Below are positions 45,330 through 53,782 of a stretch of DNA of 64,000 nucleotides, piece by piece. The stretch lies in assembly GCF_016461785.1 (NCBI RefSeq), contig NZ_JAEMUH010000005.1, positions 124,001-188,000 on the forward strand, written 5' to 3'. How positions within the stretch are numbered: the first letter of the stretch is position 1; the number at the start of each line of letters is the position of its first letter. A program made the translations under genes and the position numbers. Origin of the DNA: Marinomonas ostreistagni (GTDB lineage Bacteria > Pseudomonadota > Gammaproteobacteria > Pseudomonadales > Marinomonadaceae). The notes beneath the pieces are model-generated. The model was not told the origin of the DNA and made no database searches. It worked only from the letters and a program-made list of their open reading frames with translations.

Positions 45330-45950
45330 CTATGACTGCTGCAAAACCTCCAACAAGCGTATGGATTCTTCATGGTTGATGCTGTGCGTTAATCCGTCAA
45401 AGGTGTCCAGTGTGGTGCTAGCGCCTAGTGCTTCAAGCCAGTCATGGCCTTGAATTGCATGTTGGACGGGCATGACTTTGTCGGCGTTGCCATGTAGAAA
45501 GTGGACGTTGCTTGGTGATGGGTTGTGCTGTGGTGCTTTGGCAAAGCGTCCTGACAAGGACACGACATGTTTGGCTAGCGGTGTTGCTATTAGTTGCGTG
45601 GACGACAATGACATGATGGCGCCTTGTGAGAAGCCGATAATGACGGTGTCATTCACCTCTACTTTGGCGATGTCTTGCCAAAAACGAATCTTGTCAGCAA
45701 AACGCGGCATTTCGACTTTGATTCGGTCTAGGCGGTTCTCTTCATTGATATCTTTGATTGAAAACCACTGAAGACCTTCTCCTAAGTCAAATGGGTGAGG
45801 GGCGGCTACCGACACCACCATGGCACGATCCAATGAGTCGGCCAGCCATCGCCCTAGAGTCATTAAACTCTCAGGGCGTGATCCCACACCGTGAAACAAT
45901 AGAATAAGGCGGTTGGCGATAGCAGGCTTTTGAATCACGATGTCTGACAT
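45330..45950 (-). CDS. Alpha/beta hydrolase, YpfH-like esterase
   Basis: Carboxylesterase/phospholipase-type hydrolase of 206 aa. The nucleophile is in GFSQGA, the acid in HGNADKVMP and the histidine in GLTHSIN, completing the triad. RLILLFHGVGSRPESLMTLG places it with YpfH. The start is ATG 45950 with GGAG 6 nt upstream; ATG 45980 is less likely. It ends 1 nt from the convergent PPTase stop. An 11-bp inverted repeat lies 43 nt before the start. Housekeeping esterase of unknown substrate. Confidence 0.87.
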   Translation of the reverse strand: MSDIVIQKPAIANRLILLFHGVGSRPESLMTLGRWLADSLDRAMVVSVAAPHPFDLGEGLQWFSIKDINEENRLDRIKVEMPRFADKIRFWQDIAKVEVNDTVIIGFSQGAIMSLSSTQLIATPLAKHVVSLSGRFAKAPQHNPSPSNVHFLHGNADKVMPVQHAIQGHDWLEALGASTTLDTFDGLTHSINHEESIRLLEVLQQS

Positions 45951-45992
45951 AAGAGGCTCCATACTTGAATGGCGCAACATTAAAAGATATTA

Positions 45993-46021
45993 ATTCGTGA
46001 ATAAATACGGTATTCACGAAT
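45993..46021. promoter_or_regulatory. Long palindrome upstream of the YpfH-like gene
   Basis: ATTCGTGAATA (45993-46003) and TATTCACGAAT (46011-46021) are perfect 11-bp inverted repeats with a 7-nt spacer. A further GTGAATA half-site lies near 46035. There is no T tract, so an operator fits better than a terminator. Confidence 0.5.
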
Positions 46022-46092
46022 ACACTATTACAAAAAAGTGAATAATCTTTTTGGAACCAAAACCAAGCAATAGGTTCCTTATTGCCGTGCTT

Positions 46093-46866
46093 TTATTTCG
46101 CTCCTTGTAAACGATCTTTCAAACTGTCGAGTGCCGCAATAAAAGCGTCTTTGCCTCCTTGTCGTTTGAAGACATCCACGGCTTGCTCATTTAAACCGCC
46201 AGGCGTGCAATGCTCTGGCACTTGATCAGCAAAAGGGTGCTCTGTGTGGTTAAGAGCGGTGTGATTTAGACCGCTAAATAGCGCAGCAAAATATCGTTGT
46301 GCGCTTTCTTGTGGGGTGCCTTCATTGGTCATCCATTCCGACAAGGTTGCTAATGATTCGAAATAAATGCCCATGGTGGCGCTGGCAACCGCGTAGCGAT
46401 CAAACTCTTCTTCGGTTTCCGCGCTTACAACTGTCCCTATAGCGTCGAACAGTGTTTCCGCGATTTGCTGTCTTGGATAAATAGCCGTGACGCCAAGACG
46501 TTGCGCGACAAAGGGGAGAGGAATGGCGCGACACAGATTCACGTCTTGACCAAACCATTGCTGCAAGGTTGTGTGGGTTAGTGTCGCAATGAGACTGATC
46601 ACCACCTTATCCGAAGGAATCTGAAGCCCGGCTAGCACTTCTTCGGCAATTTGTGGGCGTACCGCGAGCACAATGACATCGGATTGATCGATGATCATTT
46701 GGTTGTCGTCCAGCACCTGAACGCTAGAGAATTCAGCGGCGAGTTTTGCGGAAAGTGCATGACTGCGACGACTAACGCTTACCTGATCCATAGTCAGCTC
46801 GCTGGCAAATAAGCCGCGAATACAGGCTTCAGAAATGACTCCCGTGCCAATAAAACCTAATTTCAT
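46093..46866 (-). CDS. Pyrroline-5-carboxylate reductase family protein
   Basis: ProC-like reductase of 257 aa: N-terminal Rossmann motif LGFIGTGVISEACIRGLF and C-terminal dimerisation domain with TPGGLNEQAVD, matching the conserved TPGG segment. It would reduce delta1-pyrroline-5-carboxylate to L-proline with NAD(P)H. It is slightly short and drifts from typical ProC in the middle, so it may be a paralogue with another imine substrate. It lies near two other proline/imino-acid-type enzymes (47526-49792) but is not in their operon. Confidence 0.82.
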   Translation of the reverse strand: MKLGFIGTGVISEACIRGLFASELTMDQVSVSRRSHALSAKLAAEFSSVQVLDDNQMIIDQSDVIVLAVRPQIAEEVLAGLQIPSDKVVISLIATLTHTTLQQWFGQDVNLCRAIPLPFVAQRLGVTAIYPRQQIAETLFDAIGTVVSAETEEEFDRYAVASATMGIYFESLATLSEWMTNEGTPQESAQRYFAALFSGLNHTALNHTEHPFADQVPEHCTPGGLNEQAVDVFKRQGGKDAFIAALDSLKDRLQGAK

Positions 46867-47074
46867 GTGATGTCCTTTTGTATGAAGTAGCGGTGTTTGT
46901 TATCTCATAGGCGATTCTTGTAATTCAAGGCGTGCGAAATCGTTATGGCTTTGTAAAGAAAGCCAAACCAGTTTTATCTCTGAGGAAGGATTCAGGCATT
47001 CAGTGGCGCACTCTGGCGAAGTTTGCTGACGTTGAGTAGTTTGTAAAGACATTCAGTAATCAAAGGAACGGTGC

Positions 47075-47566
47075 ATGAGTGCGACCATTCAGAAAATTTT
47101 TGCCAAAGCGTTAGCGCTACTGTTTTTCATTTTAGCTGCCATGGTGTGTGGTAGCAGTTTGGTAACGGCATTATCGCAGTATCAATCTAGTCAAGAACTA
47201 ACTCAAATTCTTATTCAGGTGATTAATTCTAATATTATCGCGATCGCTGTTTTCGAATTGGCGATGGTGATCAATAAAGAATACGGCAATAAAGATGAGC
47301 ATGATGTGATTGTGATGCTTCGTCGTACGTTGCCGCGATTTATCAGTACCGTATGTGTCGCGCTTTCTCTTGAGGGGCTGATTATGGTGATAAAATACAG
47401 CCAAGCCGACATGGCGGGTAATCTATATTACCCTGTTGCCATCGTCGGCAGTGCGGCATTTCTATTGCTCGCGTTAGGGGTATTTTTGCATTATGTTCCT
47501 TGCGACACGGCCCCACAGACAACGGCTAAAATCGGTCAACCCGATAAGGACGAAGTGCCACGCTAG
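47075..47566 (+). CDS. Four-helix inner membrane protein of unknown function
   Basis: Membrane protein of 163 aa with four predicted helices (about residues 11-31, 45-65, 85-108, 118-140) and a cytoplasmic Pro/Asp-rich tail. FELAMVINKEYG and a basic loop (MLRRTLPRF) are between helices. AAAGGAACG precedes the ATG. The 3' end overlaps the convergent dehydrogenase gene by 41 nt. I do not recognise the family. Confidence 0.65.
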   Translation: MSATIQKIFAKALALLFFILAAMVCGSSLVTALSQYQSSQELTQILIQVINSNIIAIAVFELAMVINKEYGNKDEHDVIVMLRRTLPRFISTVCVALSLEGLIMVIKYSQADMAGNLYYPVAIVGSAAFLLLALGVFLHYVPCDTAPQTTAKIGQPDKDEVPR

Positions 47567-48818
47567 TTGGCCTTTTGTCCACTTTTTGTAATAGTAACTC
47601 GGCGGTGATAGCCGCTTGCGTAACCCCCAAATGTTGGTGCCCAAAGGCAAAGCTAAGGCGAGGAAACTTGGGATGTTGATCAATGACCGGCAAAGAGTCA
47701 GGCAATGTGGGGCGATGGCCCATCCATTCGGAAGATTGAGCGTCCTCTGGGCCGAACAGTTTCGGCAACAATGCTTTGGTATGTTTGCGCAATACAGAAA
47801 AACGCTTTTCAATGGGGGGTAACTCAGTACCGCCTATCTCACTCATGCCAACAACCCGTAAGCCACTGTCTAGGGGTGACATAACAAAGCGTCGATCTGC
47901 TGACAAAATAGTATGTCGAATGCGCGACTGGTTCTTAGGAAAAGTTAGATGGTAGCCTCTTTCAGCTTCCAGAGGGACGGTGATGCCGACTTGCTCTAGC
48001 AGTGTTTGAGTCCATGCCCCAGCACATAAGCTAACATGACCAAATTGATGGCGATGCCCAGGAATATGCACTTCAATATTGTGAGTGGAGGCCTGAAGAG
48101 ACATCACCTTTTCATTGATAAAGTGGCCGCCACGTTCAATAAACGCCTGAAACAAGGCTTGGCATACCTCATAAGGGTCGGACAAACGATAGATTTCAGG
48201 AACGTAAACCGCATGACTCAGTTTCAAGGATAACTCAGGTTCTAGCTCTGCTAAGCGCTGCCCTTCCACTACTTCGCAGTCGACCTCATGTTGTTGAAGT
48301 TTACTCGCCAGCTGATGTGCTGCGACTTTTTGTCGATCATCTTCCCACACGACAAGGTTTCCTGCTTTAACCAGTAAATTTTCTTGTCCTATATCTAACA
48401 AAGTTCGCAACCATGCAGGCTGAGAACGCTTATTTAGAGCGCTAATGGCCTGGGTTCCCTGCATCGCCTGTTGTGGTCTTGCTGCTTTTAAAAATTTTGC
48501 GTACCAAGGCAAGGCTTTGGGTAAATATTTAAAAGGGATGCAAACAGGGCCATCTGGGTTAAGCCATAGCTTGGGAGCATTACGCACAGTAGCGGGGGTG
48601 GCTAAAGGCTCAATGACCTCGGTGGCTAAGTAACCAGCGTTGCCAAAAGAAGCCGCTCGTCCTGGCTCATTACCATCTAACAGGGTGACTTGATACCCTT
48701 GACGTTGCGCTTCCAGTGCGACACATAGTCCCACGACACCAGCACCGACAACTGCATAGGTCGGTTTATCCTGTGACTGAGATGAGGAAAACGGTGTGAC
48801 AGATAATGAGGCATTCAT
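47526..48818 (-). CDS. FAD-dependent D-amino-acid/hydroxyproline dehydrogenase-like
   Basis: DadA-family flavoprotein of 430 aa. The FAD motif is YAVVGAGVVGLCVALEAQRQ, and MGHRPTLPDSLPVIDQHP plus FGHQHLGVTQAAIT mark the family. Some relatives oxidise D-proline or hydroxy-D-proline to a pyrroline carboxylate. It follows the ornithine-cyclodeaminase-family gene by 20 nt, with AAGGAG before its ATG, so the two form an operon: the imine it makes could be the substrate of the first enzyme. Its 3' end overlaps a convergent membrane-protein gene. Confidence 0.87.
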   Translation of the reverse strand: MNASLSVTPFSSSQSQDKPTYAVVGAGVVGLCVALEAQRQGYQVTLLDGNEPGRAASFGNAGYLATEVIEPLATPATVRNAPKLWLNPDGPVCIPFKYLPKALPWYAKFLKAARPQQAMQGTQAISALNKRSQPAWLRTLLDIGQENLLVKAGNLVVWEDDRQKVAAHQLASKLQQHEVDCEVVEGQRLAELEPELSLKLSHAVYVPEIYRLSDPYEVCQALFQAFIERGGHFINEKVMSLQASTHNIEVHIPGHRHQFGHVSLCAGAWTQTLLEQVGITVPLEAERGYHLTFPKNQSRIRHTILSADRRFVMSPLDSGLRVVGMSEIGGTELPPIEKRFSVLRKHTKALLPKLFGPEDAQSSEWMGHRPTLPDSLPVIDQHPKFPRLSFAFGHQHLGVTQAAITAELLLQKVDKRPTSVALRPYRVDRF

Positions 48819-48838
48819 AACAACTCCTTCGACACAGG

Positions 48839-49792
48839 TTAACAGGACGCTTCAAATGCTAAAATAGCGGCGGCAAGATCTTCACGAGAGTCACCAACCG
48901 ACTTGAATACAGTAATCGCGTCCTCGGTATTTGCCAATGCTTGACGGCCTTTATGTTGCAAAGAACACAGTTCGGTCAATTCTGCGATAATTGCTTCCGC
49001 TTGGAAGGCACCCTCGTTAATAGGGATGATTAAATCTCCGGTTTCTGCTAAGGCACCAGCACGGGTATCGACGAAGACGTTGGCTTTTTGCAGTACCGCG
49101 TTATCCGCTTCACGCATGCTTGGAGTAAAACTACCAACTAAGTCAACGTGGGTGCCAGGACTTAACCATTCGCCTTTTAGGACGGGCTCTGTTGCAAGTG
49201 TTGCACAGCTGATAATCGATGCTTGTGAAGCGATGTTAGGTAATTCTTGTTCCGTGATGGCCTGCGCGTCATATCCTTGCTCTTTGAGCTCCTTTGCAAA
49301 CTGGCTAGCTGCAAATGGGTTACGGTCCCAAATCCATAGGGTTTTGATAGGGCGTACACTCATATGAGCTGGTACTAAGTAGCGTCCCATACGACCCGCT
49401 CCGATCATGAGTAAACTGTCACTGTTTTGATGAGATAAATGGCTTGAAGCCAGAGCAGATGCTGCTGCGGTGCGACGCGCAGTGATGATATTGCCGTCCA
49501 TTTGCGCTAAGGTCTCGCCCGTTTCGCCAGAGCTTAGGGTGTATAGGCTTGTTAATCCAGGCTTGCCTTTCTCGTTGTTACCAGGAAACACCGAGACTTG
49601 TTTAACTCCTAGATATTTCCCTTCGATCCAGGCAGGCATCAGTAGTAGTGTGGCTTGTTTGGTATTTGGCACATCAATGAAATGATGATGGCGAACGGGC
49701 GAATGAACGTCCGTAGTAAAAATCTTTTGTAGTGCCTGTATAAGCTCAGGCCAACCCAAGCGCTCAGTTAATTGTTCGGCGGTTAAGTACAT
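48839..49792 (-). CDS. Ornithine cyclodeaminase/mu-crystallin family reductase
   Basis: Enzyme of 317 aa with a Rossmann NAD(P)-binding core (LLMIGAGRMGRYLVPAHMS) and the family pattern GKYLGVKQVSVFPGN with QMDGNIITARRTAAASALAS. Many members reduce delta1-pyrroline-2-carboxylate or other cyclic ketimines rather than deaminate ornithine. Beside a DadA-like dehydrogenase and with a fused aconitase X nearby, a pyrroline-2-carboxylate reductase making L-proline is the best guess. ATG 49792 has AAGGAG 6 nt upstream, so the longer frame to 49819 is rejected. It is divergent from an AraC regulator. Confidence 0.85.
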   Translation of the reverse strand: MYLTAEQLTERLGWPELIQALQKIFTTDVHSPVRHHHFIDVPNTKQATLLLMPAWIEGKYLGVKQVSVFPGNNEKGKPGLTSLYTLSSGETGETLAQMDGNIITARRTAAASALASSHLSHQNSDSLLMIGAGRMGRYLVPAHMSVRPIKTLWIWDRNPFAASQFAKELKEQGYDAQAITEQELPNIASQASIISCATLATEPVLKGEWLSPGTHVDLVGSFTPSMREADNAVLQKANVFVDTRAGALAETGDLIIPINEGAFQAEAIIAELTELCSLQHKGRQALANTEDAITVFKSVGDSREDLAAAILAFEASC

Positions 49793-49943
49793 CGCATTCT
49801 CCTTGGAAGTCGTCGTCATGATCTGAATTACATACTAGTGTCGAACTGACCTAGATAGTGTTCTAAAACTCTGCACAAGTTGACCAAGACTATGCATTTG
49901 CAAAGAGACTTGTTATAAAGCTTAAAGTAGCGGGGAGAAATGT

Positions 49944-50747
49944 ATGCAAGATCATCAAAGTGGAATTCGGCGTGAGCTGATCGCAACGCAGCACGGTGAG
50001 CATATGCATGATTTCGCCCAAATCTTGATTGGCTGGCAAGGTAAGATGACTTGCGAGTTACCCCACGAAACGGGCGCCTTGTCCCGCGGTCGTTTTGCGC
50101 TGGCACCTGATCAATTGCCGCATCTTTTCTCAGGCGATTCCCAAGACTGTGAGTTATTGGTGGTGGATTTGTCTGCGGACGATCCAACTGTGCGATATAT
50201 TCAAGACAGTACGGGCGTATCGGTACCAGAACTCTTTCGTCAGCAGCATTTATTTTCCGCGCTGCCCACCGCCTCGCTCCCCTGTCTTGAGTTTGCCGCA
50301 GGGCAATTAACGAACGCATCCCCCATGATTCAGCAGCGCATTAATGCGCAGATGTTGCCAATGCTTGTGTTGCAGGTGGCGGATGCTATGTTAGAACAAG
50401 ATCGATTATGGCATTCGGTTCAGCATCAGCGCTTTAACTCATCAGAGTTTCGCCGCCTGATTGATCAATCCCCAGAACGGCAATGGAGCAATGAATGGCT
50501 CGCCCATTACTTTAATATGAGTGAAAGCCATTTCTATACGGTCTGTCAGGCGCAACTTGGCTTAAGTCCACAAAAGTATATACTGCAGCGCAAACTGCAG
50601 CAGGCGCAAAGGCTATTACACCAGTCATCTTTGCCGGTATCTGTACTGGCGCATCGTTTCGGTTTTTCTAGCACCTCAGCGTTTTCCCGAGCGTATCGTA
50701 AAATGATGGGGCATTCTCCGGCACAAGCCCGAGGCCGTCAGCACTAG
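49944..50747 (+). CDS. AraC-family regulator
   Basis: Regulator of 267 aa with an N-terminal cupin-like sensing domain (EHMHDFAQILIGWQGKMTCE) and two C-terminal helix-turn-helix motifs (about 165-262; SNEWLAHYFNMSESHFYTVC and VSVLAHRFGFSSTSAFSRAY). GGGGAG lies 6 nt before the ATG. It is divergent from the reductase/dehydrogenase operon and is its most likely regulator, possibly sensing proline or a derivative. Confidence 0.9.
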   Translation: MQDHQSGIRRELIATQHGEHMHDFAQILIGWQGKMTCELPHETGALSRGRFALAPDQLPHLFSGDSQDCELLVVDLSADDPTVRYIQDSTGVSVPELFRQQHLFSALPTASLPCLEFAAGQLTNASPMIQQRINAQMLPMLVLQVADAMLEQDRLWHSVQHQRFNSSEFRRLIDQSPERQWSNEWLAHYFNMSESHFYTVCQAQLGLSPQKYILQRKLQQAQRLLHQSSLPVSVLAHRFGFSSTSAFSRAYRKMMGHSPAQARGRQH

Positions 50748-50754
50748 CAAGCTG

Positions 50755-51693
50755 CTAGGGCTTTTCCGGAATTGCGCTGCTGGGTTTAGAGGTATAGCTT
50801 TGTATGACCAGACAGGCACCGATTAAAACCATTCCCAACCATCCAGAGACTCCTAAATGTTCCCCTACGATGGTAACCGCAAAGACTGCCGCTACTACAG
50901 GTTCAAATAAGGTGAGAACAGTGGCCGTACTTGCATGAGTGGTCTTCAAGCCGAATCCAAACAACACATAACCTAGAAACATCGGCACGGCTGCCATATA
51001 AAGTGCCACACTGATGTTATTTATCGAGCCGAATAGGTGTTCTCCTGTCAGGGCTAGTGACGGTAATAGAATGCAAGAACTGACCATAAACATACTGCTC
51101 ATCGAGGTTTTAGAGTGAATGCCTTGCTCAATCATATGCTTACCGATCCATGCGTATAAAGCATAAGAGCCGCCAGCGACTACCCCGAGGATGATACCGA
51201 CTACGGTGTCCCATTGATTATTAGCAGATTGAGTCGGGGCTGCTTCGGAAAACGCTAGTAACAAAATGCCGAGCAGACCAAAGCTTAAGCTGACTAACCA
51301 GGTTTTAGTAAAAGGGTTCTTTTTGCTGATTAGCCACTCCAATAAGGCTGTGGCAAAAGGTGCGCTACCGATGGTGACAACGGTGCCAATCGCAACACCT
51401 GCTAAATGCATGGCGCTGTAAAAGGTCAGTGGGTAAACGGCTATGCCGAGCGCTCCACCAACGACATAGACTTTCAATTGCCATAACTGTTTAGCATCTC
51501 GCCGTAAGTTTTTTAGAGCTACCAATGCTTGTAATAGGCCGCCAACGCCCATGGCAAAAGCTCCGATAGCCAGTGGGCTCACGTCAGGGGCTAAGCTAGC
51601 AACAGTGCCGGTGGTGCCCCATAAAAAAGAGGCCAGTAATATAGCAAGGTGACCGGTTTGGTGATTAACGTTGTTAATGGAAGTGGTATGCAT
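50755..51693 (-). CDS. EamA-family (DMT) transporter
   Basis: Ten-helix inner-membrane protein of 312 aa with two EamA halves (FLWGTTGTVASLAPDVSPLA in the first). Members export amino acids or other metabolites. It is downstream of, and on the same strand as, an AraC regulator (51790-52518) and tail-to-tail with the other AraC gene, 7 nt apart. Substrate unknown; an amino-acid-type exporter is plausible. Confidence 0.87.
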   Translation of the reverse strand: MHTTSINNVNHQTGHLAILLASFLWGTTGTVASLAPDVSPLAIGAFAMGVGGLLQALVALKNLRRDAKQLWQLKVYVVGGALGIAVYPLTFYSAMHLAGVAIGTVVTIGSAPFATALLEWLISKKNPFTKTWLVSLSFGLLGILLLAFSEAAPTQSANNQWDTVVGIILGVVAGGSYALYAWIGKHMIEQGIHSKTSMSSMFMVSSCILLPSLALTGEHLFGSINNISVALYMAAVPMFLGYVLFGFGLKTTHASTATVLTLFEPVVAAVFAVTIVGEHLGVSGWLGMVLIGACLVIQSYTSKPSSAIPEKP

Positions 51694-51789
51694 GGTTCTG
51701 CTCTCTGTGTCTTTATGAGGATTATCATATGAGAAAAAGACACTGTGTATTGTGCTGAAAAGACGCTCTTGTAGACCGTTAAGATGGAA

Positions 51790-52518
51790 TTAATGGCGTC
51801 CAGACAGCTGGCTTGGAGACAAACCAAAATGTTGACGAAAGCGTCGACTAAAAGCCGATAAGTCATTGTAGCCCACTTGTTCAGCGACGTGCTGGACAGG
51901 TAAATCGGAGTGGGTCAGCAGGGCTTTGGCCTTTTCCATCCTTAAACTCATGATGTAGTGCATTGGGCTTTGCCCCATATGGTGCTTAAAGAGTGTTTTG
52001 AATTGGGTGGCGCTTAGATGGGCTTGTTGCGAGAGGATGTTGATATCAAGGGGGTGTGCTAAATGCTCAATCATATAGGTTTGCGCTCGACGGATTCTCG
52101 GATCAATTTGATGCCCGAGCGTCTGTTGTGTCAGTAATTGCTTGAACAATTGAAACAGAGTTTGCTCGATCTCAGAGTTCACCTGATGTACGAGTTGTTT
52201 CTCAACAAACAGCAAGAAACTTTGTAGTGGCGCACTGATATCAAAGACCTGTTGCTCACTCTGAGCAAGATGATTTGGCAGGCTATTCATATCAGCGACG
52301 ACAAAGCGCGCGGCTTCGTCAGCTTTAAAATGATGCTCTTGTTCCTTTTTAATGACCACGCATTCTCCGACCGAAACGCTGCCACGAAAGTTGGGAATCT
52401 CGATCATAATGGCGCCTTGTGTAGGCAGTACCAATTGATGATAAGAGTGAATATGAGTATCTGTACGTTTGGTGTAGGCGCGAAGACTTAGCGAATTTTG
52501 CATGGTTTTATCGAACAT
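51790..52518 (-). CDS. AraC-family regulator
   Basis: Regulator of 242 aa. The N-terminal cupin domain (DTHIHSYHQLVLPTQGAIMI) and C-terminal AraC domain (ILSQQAHLSATQFKTLFKHH, then VAEQVGYNDLSAFSRRFRQH) are clear. The start at 52518 is uncertain; ATG 52503 is equally possible and neither has a good ribosome site. It lies 97 nt before the EamA gene on the same strand and probably controls it. Confidence 0.88.
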   Translation of the reverse strand: MFDKTMQNSLSLRAYTKRTDTHIHSYHQLVLPTQGAIMIEIPNFRGSVSVGECVVIKKEQEHHFKADEAARFVVADMNSLPNHLAQSEQQVFDISAPLQSFLLFVEKQLVHQVNSEIEQTLFQLFKQLLTQQTLGHQIDPRIRRAQTYMIEHLAHPLDINILSQQAHLSATQFKTLFKHHMGQSPMHYIMSLRMEKAKALLTHSDLPVQHVAEQVGYNDLSAFSRRFRQHFGLSPSQLSGRH

Positions 52519-52646
52519 TATGAAAAAGGCGTTTGGCTATGCATAGATTTAGCATTTTTCCAGTTTTATCAGATATAAGCTTTGGTTATTAATTAAACAG
52601 AGTTATCTGCCGATAGCTTCTCTTTGCATGGTTTCACGGAGTGACG

Positions 52647-53693
52647 ATGATGGCAACGAGCAATTTGTCTTTTCAATCCCGATATGAGTATCAAAGAGAA
52701 GAAGTCGTAACGCGACAGGCAGTGAGTGTTACTCAGACTTCCTCTCGGGCTGATAGCGAATCTGCATTGGAGTTAAAAGCCCAAGCAGGTCAGCGCATCA
52801 TTGCGCAGCAAGAGGTTAGCTTCCAAGCACGGACTGAAGAGCTTGGCTTAGATGATGCGGAGGAGAGCATTTCGCGTGTCGAGCAGCGCTTTCAAAGCAT
52901 GATCTCGATCCTTGAGCGCATGTTTGGCATGAAAATATCCCTATATGATGCCTCAGAGCTTGAAGGGGCAGGAAATGGCAAAAGTGAGCCTTCAGCCAAC
53001 AGTGGTTCGGCACAAGGGCAAGTGCGTCAAACCGCCATGGCCATGCGAGAGTATCATCAAATAACGGAACAAGAGTCCAGTTATGTCGGCATACAAGGAC
53101 GCCTTGACCTCAACGATGGTCGATCATTGAATGTCGATTTTAGTTTGGATATGTCTCGTTCTCGTTACGAAGAGTTCTACGGCGAGATCTCATTCACAGG
53201 CCGTAATGTGGACCCATTGGTAGTGAATTTAAACGGTAATGCCGCACAGTTAACCAATCAGCGTGTTAGCTTTGACCTTGATGGTGATGGTACAGAAGAG
53301 CAAGTGGTGTTTGCGACGGGTGATTCGGCATTCTTAGCCATTGATAAAAATGGCAATGGTAGCATCGATGATGGCTCTGAGTTATTTGGCCCCCAGTCAG
53401 GCAGTGGCTTTGCTGACCTTGCCCAATACGACAGTAATCAAGATGGTCTGATCGATAGCCTTGACGATATTTGGCAAGATCTGGTGCTAGTGCAGCGAGA
53501 CGAACAAGGCAATGAAAGCTTGTTAAGTTTAAGTGATGTGGGAGTTAGTGCCTTTGTATTAGAGCGCACCAGCTCTCCATTTAGTCTTTTCAACGACCAA
53601 GGTGAGCGCACTGGCATCATTCGAGAAACGGGTCTTTATGTCAAAAATGATGGCACCGTAGACAGTATGCAGCATGTAGATTTGATCGTTTAG
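52647..53693 (+). CDS. EF-hand-like calcium-binding protein
   Basis: Protein of 348 aa without a signal peptide. The N-terminal ~120 residues are Gln/Ser-rich and helical; a middle beta region follows. The C-terminus holds calcium-loop-like repeats: DLDGDGTEEQ, DKNGNGSIDDGSELFG and DSNQDGLIDSLDDI. VNLNGNAAQL and SELFGPQSG recall large secreted gammaproteobacterial repeat proteins, but this one is short. GGAG lies 5 nt before ATG 52647; ATG 52650 is also possible. Possibly surface associated; function unknown. No transporter is adjacent. Confidence 0.75.
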   Translation: MMATSNLSFQSRYEYQREEVVTRQAVSVTQTSSRADSESALELKAQAGQRIIAQQEVSFQARTEELGLDDAEESISRVEQRFQSMISILERMFGMKISLYDASELEGAGNGKSEPSANSGSAQGQVRQTAMAMREYHQITEQESSYVGIQGRLDLNDGRSLNVDFSLDMSRSRYEEFYGEISFTGRNVDPLVVNLNGNAAQLTNQRVSFDLDGDGTEEQVVFATGDSAFLAIDKNGNGSIDDGSELFGPQSGSGFADLAQYDSNQDGLIDSLDDIWQDLVLVQRDEQGNESLLSLSDVGVSAFVLERTSSPFSLFNDQGERTGIIRETGLYVKNDGTVDSMQHVDLIV

Positions 53694-53782
53694 AGTGGGA
53701 AAGAGCAGAGTATTGGTCAACTGCTTCATTTAAGAACGCGATAAGATGATGCCATTACTACGATAGTCGAGAGGAATCGTTC

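Noticed and set aside
46037..46075. GGAACC/GGTTCC hairpin as a terminator of the ProC-like gene
   Set aside because: Only 6 bp with a 14-nt loop and no T tract on the relevant strand.
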